DNA of 64,000 bases from Bryobacteraceae bacterium (GTDB lineage Bacteria > Acidobacteriota > Terriglobia > Bryobacterales > Bryobacteraceae): contig JAIEMJ010000034.1 of the NCBI GenBank assembly GCA_019752335.1, forward strand, positions 1 through 64,000. Direction: 5' to 3'. Within the stretch, counting starts at the first letter, position 1; every line of letters starts with the position of its first letter. Below the pieces are notes generated by a model. The model was not told the origin of the DNA and ran no database searches. It saw only the letters and a list, made by a program, of their open reading frames with translations. The position numbers and the translations under genes were made by a program. Of the stretch, positions 61,001 to 64,000 are shown in pieces.

Positions 61001-61646
61001 GAACGACGTCTACAACCGGCCCAACCAGAAGACGTTCTCGGTGAATGATCAGCCGCATGTGCTGGTGGTGGGCTTCAACTACGATTCGCCGAAGATGAAC
61101 CAGAATTGGGCGACGCGCGCTTTCCTGAGTTCGTGGACCGTGGGCGGCATTCTCCGCTATTCGAGCGGCTTCCCGATTCAGGCGCCGAATTCCAACAATG
61201 CGCTGGGCAGCCTGCTGTTCCGCGGCACGCGCTTCAACCGCGTTCCGGGTCAGCCGCTGTATTTGAAGAATCTGAACGATGGTTCGAGCATCGATCCCTT
61301 CAAGGATTTGACCCTGAATCCCGCCGCGTGGAGCGACGCGGGCCCCGGGCAGTGGGGCACGGCGTCGGCCTACTACAGCGACTATCGCACGGCTCGCCGG
61401 CCGGACGAGCAGATCTCGCTGGGCCGCACGTTCCGGATCAAGGAGCGCTATGCGCTGAGCTTCCGGGCGGAGTTCTTTAACGTGTTCAACCGCACGTATC
61501 TCAACAACCCGGATAGCGGCAACCCGGCCGCAACAGTCAACCGGGATGCGCTGGGACGGGTGAACGCGGGCTTTGGCCGGGTGAATCCGGCCAGCGTATT
61601 CTCTCCGCCCCGCAGCGGCCAGATCGTGGCCCGGTTCGCTTTCTAG
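58086..61646 (+). CDS. TonB-dependent receptor with carboxypeptidase-regulatory-like N-terminal domain
   Basis: 1186 residues from the ATG at 58086, signal peptide MKWLMAMVVAMAAFAQ. A carboxypeptidase-like domain (GTISGTVSDPGGALIPNAAV, about 20-105) precedes the plug (VNGAPAGTFKIIFEGQDTTS, about 115-245, with SGTNNYHGTVYDYLVN) and a barrel of about 900 residues ending in GQIVARFAF. It shares the overall type with the receptor at 10599-13991 but differs in length, in the insertion before GQGAIRNPLSF and in the barrel. It may take up a large glycan or peptide. Confidence 0.9.
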   Translation: MKWLMAMVVAMAAFAQSDRGTISGTVSDPGGALIPNAAVVIVNQGTGIKFETTTTATGNFTAPYLSAGLYDLSVEVSGFRKSIQKGIRVQVAQTASIDVILQIGTATESVSVTASTPLLNTESAAASTTINREQLNQLPLNFAIGQGAIRNPLSFAQLSPGASINGWNNIKVNGAPAGTFKIIFEGQDTTSALDGRVSDESQASVESVEEFTLQTSNYSAEFGQVGGGLFNFTSRSGTNNYHGTVYDYLVNEAFNAGIPFTNNGNNQLIRPRARRNNFGFNFGGPVVIPKLYNGKNRTFFFFNYEKYLNKEGKFDGFGTVPTEAYRNGDFSAALTGRVLATDGLGRGVLENGIYDARTSRTGPDGRIYRDYYPNNVIPASLLDPVALKIQALVPKPNNGGLINNFERRYNFRKIQDIPSVKIDHNLTANTKISAYYSLQRTDKDNGQEGLPDPISARRDQIIRSHTTRINFDATLKPTLLLHLGVGYQRYRNPDASPDVITSYDAVGQLGLKGAYGTGFPRITSLGGAQGGLNFDIGPTNRTLYLQDKPTAVASATWIKGSHNVKFGGEWKFDNFTNLSTGGVAGNYAFASAQTSQPALQGVALAGGNAGFNYASFLLGNANTASISNPQDPQYRRPTWGFFVQDTWRLTKKLTLDYGVRYDYQPASRELHNRMSMFAPTLRNPAAGNLLGATLYAGNGPGRCNCELTKTYPWAFGPRIGMAYQFAPKWVARAGFAISYAQVANFAYIGGGNSLGMGFNTIAFSNPAFAEPGVVLRNGLTYNVADLTAASYDPGIRPSPGQINSPPALVDPNAGRPPRMANWNLALQREFGANLVAEVAYVGNRGAWFRADGLNDYNGLTEARLKTFGLDIGNAADRTLLNSRIDSPAVTARGFNKPYDSFAGSNTLAQSLRPFPQFGGLGSLWAPLGSTWYDSLQVKVTKRYSRGLTGSLAYTWSKNLTNVETQSGGIVPTNDVYNRPNQKTFSVNDQPHVLVVGFNYDSPKMNQNWATRAFLSSWTVGGILRYSSGFPIQAPNSNNALGSLLFRGTRFNRVPGQPLYLKNLNDGSSIDPFKDLTLNPAAWSDAGPGQWGTASAYYSDYRTARRPDEQISLGRTFRIKERYALSFRAEFFNVFNRTYLNNPDSGNPAATVNRDALGRVNAGFGRVNPASVFSPPRSGQIVARFAF

Positions 61647-61771
61647 CTGTCACCTTCAGAATTGTTTGGCGTAGCTCCGCCAACGTGGATTCGGCGATGT
61701 TCCCGGTGCCGGGCGGACCGAGTACCGGTCGCCTCTACACTGTGACGACAAGGCAGGATCTCGCGCGGCTC

Positions 61772-62233
61772 CTACAGGAGTGGCTGCCAAAGCACGGTGC
61801 GCCAGTCCGCGGAATTCGGGCTAGTGTCTGGACCGACGACGTAACACTCAAAGAGATCGGGTCCCGTGGTATGCCCATGGGTGGCGATCCAAGCTTTGAA
61901 TTCTCCCCAAGCCGCGCCCAGGCCCTCATAGCCACCGTGGTAGGTGGTACGCACCACGGTCAAGACCGGAAACGCCCCCGCCTTGACGCGGCCCACCGGT
62001 GTCACTGATGCGGTGACGGGCACGCAGATCTCAAAGTCAAAAGTAGCGGGGTCCATCTTGAAATGGTGGGTGAACCATGGGCCCGCAGGGCGAATTCCTT
62101 GGGCCTCTAGTGTTTCCATGATCTCGGAAAGACCAGGACCCATCGCAGCCTGAATCTGATTCCTGGGAATGGCGAGTTGCATCACGGCCGCCAACTGCGC
62201 CACGGTTTCGGTGACGACCGGATGTTCAATCAT
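61772..62233 (-). CDS. GyrI-like (AraC effector-binding) small-molecule-binding protein
   Basis: 153 residues, a single SHS2/GyrI-like domain: IPRNQIQAAMGPGLSEIMET, then GIRPAGPWFTHH, FDFEICVPVTASVTPVGRV and TVVRTTYHGGYEGLGAAWGE, plus FECYVVGPDTSPNSADWRTV. Such proteins bind lipophilic ligands or protect against DNA-gyrase toxins. It is the third gene of the ArsR-SRPBCC-GyrI operon, overlapping the SRPBCC gene by 4 nt. Confidence 0.88.
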   Translation of the reverse strand: MIEHPVVTETVAQLAAVMQLAIPRNQIQAAMGPGLSEIMETLEAQGIRPAGPWFTHHFKMDPATFDFEICVPVTASVTPVGRVKAGAFPVLTVVRTTYHGGYEGLGAAWGEFKAWIATHGHTTGPDLFECYVVGPDTSPNSADWRTVLWQPLL

Positions 62234-62730
62234 TGATTTTCGCCCAGTTTGTCTGCCCTCAACAATTCCTCCAGCCGGTCGTAGCCTGCTGCCATGCCGT
62301 GCTCCATGCCCGAGCGGCGGGCGGTATCGCGCGCCTCCTTGGATTCGTAGCGGACGGTGACCGTGACCTTGGTGATCTCGCCCAGTTCGGTAAACACTGT
62401 GGTGTCCAAGGCGTCGCCTGGATACCAGGAGTCGTCGAACCTTTCGGTAGCTACCAGCCGCCTTGGCGCTGAGACTTCACGAAACAATCCGCCCATGCCC
62501 ATGTCGCTCACGCCTTCCTTGCGCCAAACGTAGCGGTATGCGCCGCCCACGCGCAGGTCGATTTCACAGACAGGCATCGTCCAACCGGGAGGACCCAGGA
62601 GCCAGCGCCGCACCAGCGCCGGCTTGGTAAATGCATCAAATACTAAGGCACGGGGTGCGTGAAAGTCACGAGTAATCTCGATTTCAAGGTCACTCGGGGC
62701 GGATACCTTGAAGCTGTCGGGATAAAACAT
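62230..62730 (-). CDS. SRPBCC/AHSA1-family protein
   Basis: 166 residues. AHSA1 features: LEIEITRDFHAPRALVFDAF, then RWLLGPPGWTMPVCEIDLR, GGAYRYVW, FREVSAPRRLVATERFD and VTVRYESKEARD with the long C-terminal helix GMAAGYDRLEELL. In ArsR-AHSA1 pairs, widely found in actinobacteria and proteobacteria, this START-like fold binds hydrophobic ligands. It is 11 nt downstream of the ArsR gene, and its stop overlaps the GyrI-like gene start. Confidence 0.9.
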   Translation of the reverse strand: MFYPDSFKVSAPSDLEIEITRDFHAPRALVFDAFTKPALVRRWLLGPPGWTMPVCEIDLRVGGAYRYVWRKEGVSDMGMGGLFREVSAPRRLVATERFDDSWYPGDALDTTVFTELGEITKVTVTVRYESKEARDTARRSGMEHGMAAGYDRLEELLRADKLGENQ

Positions 62731-62741
62731 ATGGAACTCCT

Positions 62742-63119
62742 TTAGGGCTTCCTCTTGGAGCCCCGTTTTTTCTCAACCTGCAATTCATCGAGCAACCCAT
62801 CTAAGCGGCGGAACGAAGTATCCCAAAATTGGCGATACTCCTCGATCCAGCCGCTGGCTTCAGCCAGCGGCTGGGCGACCAAACGGCTGGGCCGCCGCTG
62901 AGCGTCGCGATCTCTGGCAATCAGACCGGCGCGCTCCAGAACCTTGAGATGCTTAGAGATCGCCGCCTGAGTCATGGTGAATGGCCCAGCCAGCTCGGTC
63001 ACGGAAGCATCACCGCGGGATAGCCGGGCAAGAATGGCGCGCCGAGTGGGGTCCGCGAGGGCGGCGAAAGTTGCATCGAGGGGGTTCGGTGCGGTCCGTG
63101 AATAACCACTTGGTTGCAT
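62742..63119 (-). CDS. ArsR-family transcriptional regulator
   Basis: 125 residues, a winged helix of the ArsR/SmtB type: NPLDATFAALADPTRRAILA, the recognition helix MTQAAISKHLKVLERAGLI and the wing DRDAQRRPSRL, followed by a Trp-rich helix (WIEEYRQFWDTSF). There is no metal-binding ELCVCDL motif, as usual for the AHSA1-linked class. It is first in the operon with SRPBCC and GyrI-like genes and probably represses its own promoter. The ATG at 63119 lies at the predicted transcription start, so the message may be leaderless. Confidence 0.93.
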   Translation of the reverse strand: MQPSGYSRTAPNPLDATFAALADPTRRAILARLSRGDASVTELAGPFTMTQAAISKHLKVLERAGLIARDRDAQRRPSRLVAQPLAEASGWIEEYRQFWDTSFRRLDGLLDELQVEKKRGSKRKP

Positions 63120-63125
63120 AACCTA

Positions 63126-63154
63126 ATGGTATAGTACATCTGGTGGCGTGTCAA
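63126..63154 (-). promoter_or_regulatory. Promoter of the ArsR-SRPBCC-GyrI operon
   Basis: -35 TTGACA (63149-63154), 17-nt spacer, -10 TACCAT (63126-63131); TATACC two nt upstream is a 15-nt-spaced alternative. The A/T-rich stretch from 63120 to 63140 contains TAC/GTA dyads that may be the ArsR operator. The rest of the gap, up to 63299, holds nothing I can name. Confidence 0.6.
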
Positions 63155-63299
63155 GAGCCGGTTTTCGTTGCGCGATCCACTCTTCGAGCGATCAGTGACG
63201 ATCAACCGCGTGCCTGGAAATAGCCTTGCCCGATCCAGTTCGCGGTTTCCTTTCCGACTCCTCGGACTCCGATCCGGAAAACAAGGCGAAAGCGCTACC

Positions 63300-63868
63300 T
63301 TAGACCCGGAGCGAGCCACGAAAGGCCCGCGCAGCGTAGCAGGACTTCGCACCGTGGTGATGCACGAGAACCGTGTCGTAGCGCCTATCGCCAAGGAGGG
63401 CGCCGCCAAGCTTTCTGACTCGCGAAGGTATTTCAATCCAGTTCGATGTCGTCGTGTCGAACGTTCCGAGTGTCTGCAATTGTCGATACTGCTCTTCCGT
63501 CAGAAGCTCGACTCACATTGCATCTGCCATGGCGAGCGCACTGTCCGCCGGCTTGTTTTGCCTTCTCGACTCGATGGCTTCAGGAACATTGCAGATGCTC
63601 CCCCGGCCAGCCGGACTCTGCGGTGAACAGTCGCAAAAGATGTACTCACCCGTCGTTTCATCGCGCCCAATGACGTCTGGTTCACCCCCGGTCCAAATCT
63701 TTCAGGCCAGGCCTCCAGCTTTGCTTGCACCTTAGGCTACGTCAGACCCTGATGACGGCTCTGGTTTCGCTCGAAACGGGCTCGCAAAATTTTGAGTAGC
63801 TGGTCGCGCTGGTTGGGGGACAGGGTCCGAGCGCCACCATTCCCGCCTCGCTTTGGTGGATTCTTCAT
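63300..63868 (-). pseudogene. Decayed DUF4256-family gene
   Basis: Read on the minus strand it follows the DUF4256 protein from start to stop: N-terminal LSPNQRDQLLKILRARFERN, then VQAKLEAWPE, TGGEPDVIGRDETTGEYIFCD and CSPQSPAGRGSICN, PEAIESRRQNKPADSALAMA, LLTEEQYRQLQTLGTFDT, and the end RRYDTVLVHHHGAKSCYAAR then GFRGSLRV-like. Lesions: TAG at 63737-63739 (where the family has Trp), a frameshift at about 63698-63703 with loss of a few residues, and TGA at 63513-63515 (where the family has Gly). The family has no assigned function. I recall the family's consensus from memory; a search would confirm. Confidence 0.75.
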
Positions 63869-64000
63869 TTTGCGTGCTCAAGAGACCCTGTCACGATTAG
63901 CTGATCGGGACTTAAAGGGTCCACCCGCAACATGGCCGATACCTTTTCCGAAGCTACCAGTCCGTCGCAGACTCCCGCAAAACGGCGTAACGTACGGTGC

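Noticed and set aside
61685-62008. Plus-strand frame between the receptor and the GyrI-like gene
   Set aside because: Its 3' part is antisense to the well-supported GyrI-like gene and it has no own motif.
63513-63515. Second selenocysteine TGA in the DUF4256 frame
   Set aside because: The family has Gly there, not Cys, and two further lesions show decay.
63168-63735. Several plus-strand frames in the last kilobase
   Set aside because: They are antisense to the DUF4256 pseudogene, which explains the conserved sequence on the minus strand.
63932-64000. Possible partial plus-strand gene starting MADTFSEATSPSQTPAKRR
   Set aside because: Only 23 codons before the window ends; no family sign. 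It could be real but cannot be supported.

Overview
The window looks like a GC-rich chromosomal segment of an Acidobacteriota bacterium, most likely close to the Solibacter/Bryobacterales group. That placement is inference. It rests on two receptors of over 1100 residues with carboxypeptidase-regulatory-like N-termini, Tat-exported sulfatases, a CRTAC1-type FG-GAP protein paired with a multiheme-TPR cytochrome, DUF1080 and neutral-ceramidase-like secreted enzymes, frequent GTG/TTG starts and many ATGA gene overlaps. There is no ribosomal RNA, phage or intact insertion sequence.

Layout. 1-6.0 kb: the tail of an unknown gene, an outer-membrane barrel remnant, and a minus-strand run (PD-(D/E)XK-like protein, DUF697-like membrane protein, PHP phosphoesterase, sulfatase). 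6.0-7.8 kb: yggS, a GT4 glycosyltransferase and tRNA-Cys(GCA). 7.8-15.8 kb: small stress membrane protein, acetamidase/formamidase, M20 peptidase, a large TonB-dependent receptor, gamma-glutamyltransferase. 15.8-24 kb: a one-piece hybrid sensor kinase beside a second sulfatase, rfbD, an exported flavodoxin-like protein, an AtzH-like protein and a proline-rich secreted protein. 24-28.5 kb: a GT2-GT4 double glycosyltransferase with a toroid-fold partner. 28.5-38.3 kb: secreted and respiratory functions (DUF1080 protein, quinoprotein dehydrogenase with diheme cytochrome c, pentaheme-TPR cytochrome with CRTAC1 protein, sugar isomerase, ceramidase-like hydrolase).

38.3-43.1 kb: antitoxin remnant, repeat element, then scpA-scpB-pseudouridine synthase and an unusual frame joining a CoA-binding domain to a secreted CBM9-like domain. 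43.1-48 kb: esterase-propeller fusion, amidohydrolase, SDR reductase, a repeat-bearing intergenic region and an epimerase. 48-58 kb: exported peroxiredoxin, lysS and a LolC/E-type permease, then a four-gene minus-strand operon (larC-metG-tatD-polyprenyl synthase) with three successive 4-nt overlaps. 58-64 kb: RidA-like protein, a second TonB-dependent receptor, an ArsR-SRPBCC-GyrI operon and a decayed DUF4256 gene.

The most striking item is the peroxiredoxin at 48049-48588. Its reading frame is intact except for one TGA exactly at the peroxidatic cysteine of the PxxxTxxC motif, followed by a SECIS-like hairpin. It is most simply read as an exported selenocysteine peroxiredoxin. Other notable points are a D-Y-D (lanthanide-type) motif in the quinoprotein, two in-frame domain fusions, three families of small palindromic repeats, and a DUF4256 pseudogene with three readable lesions.
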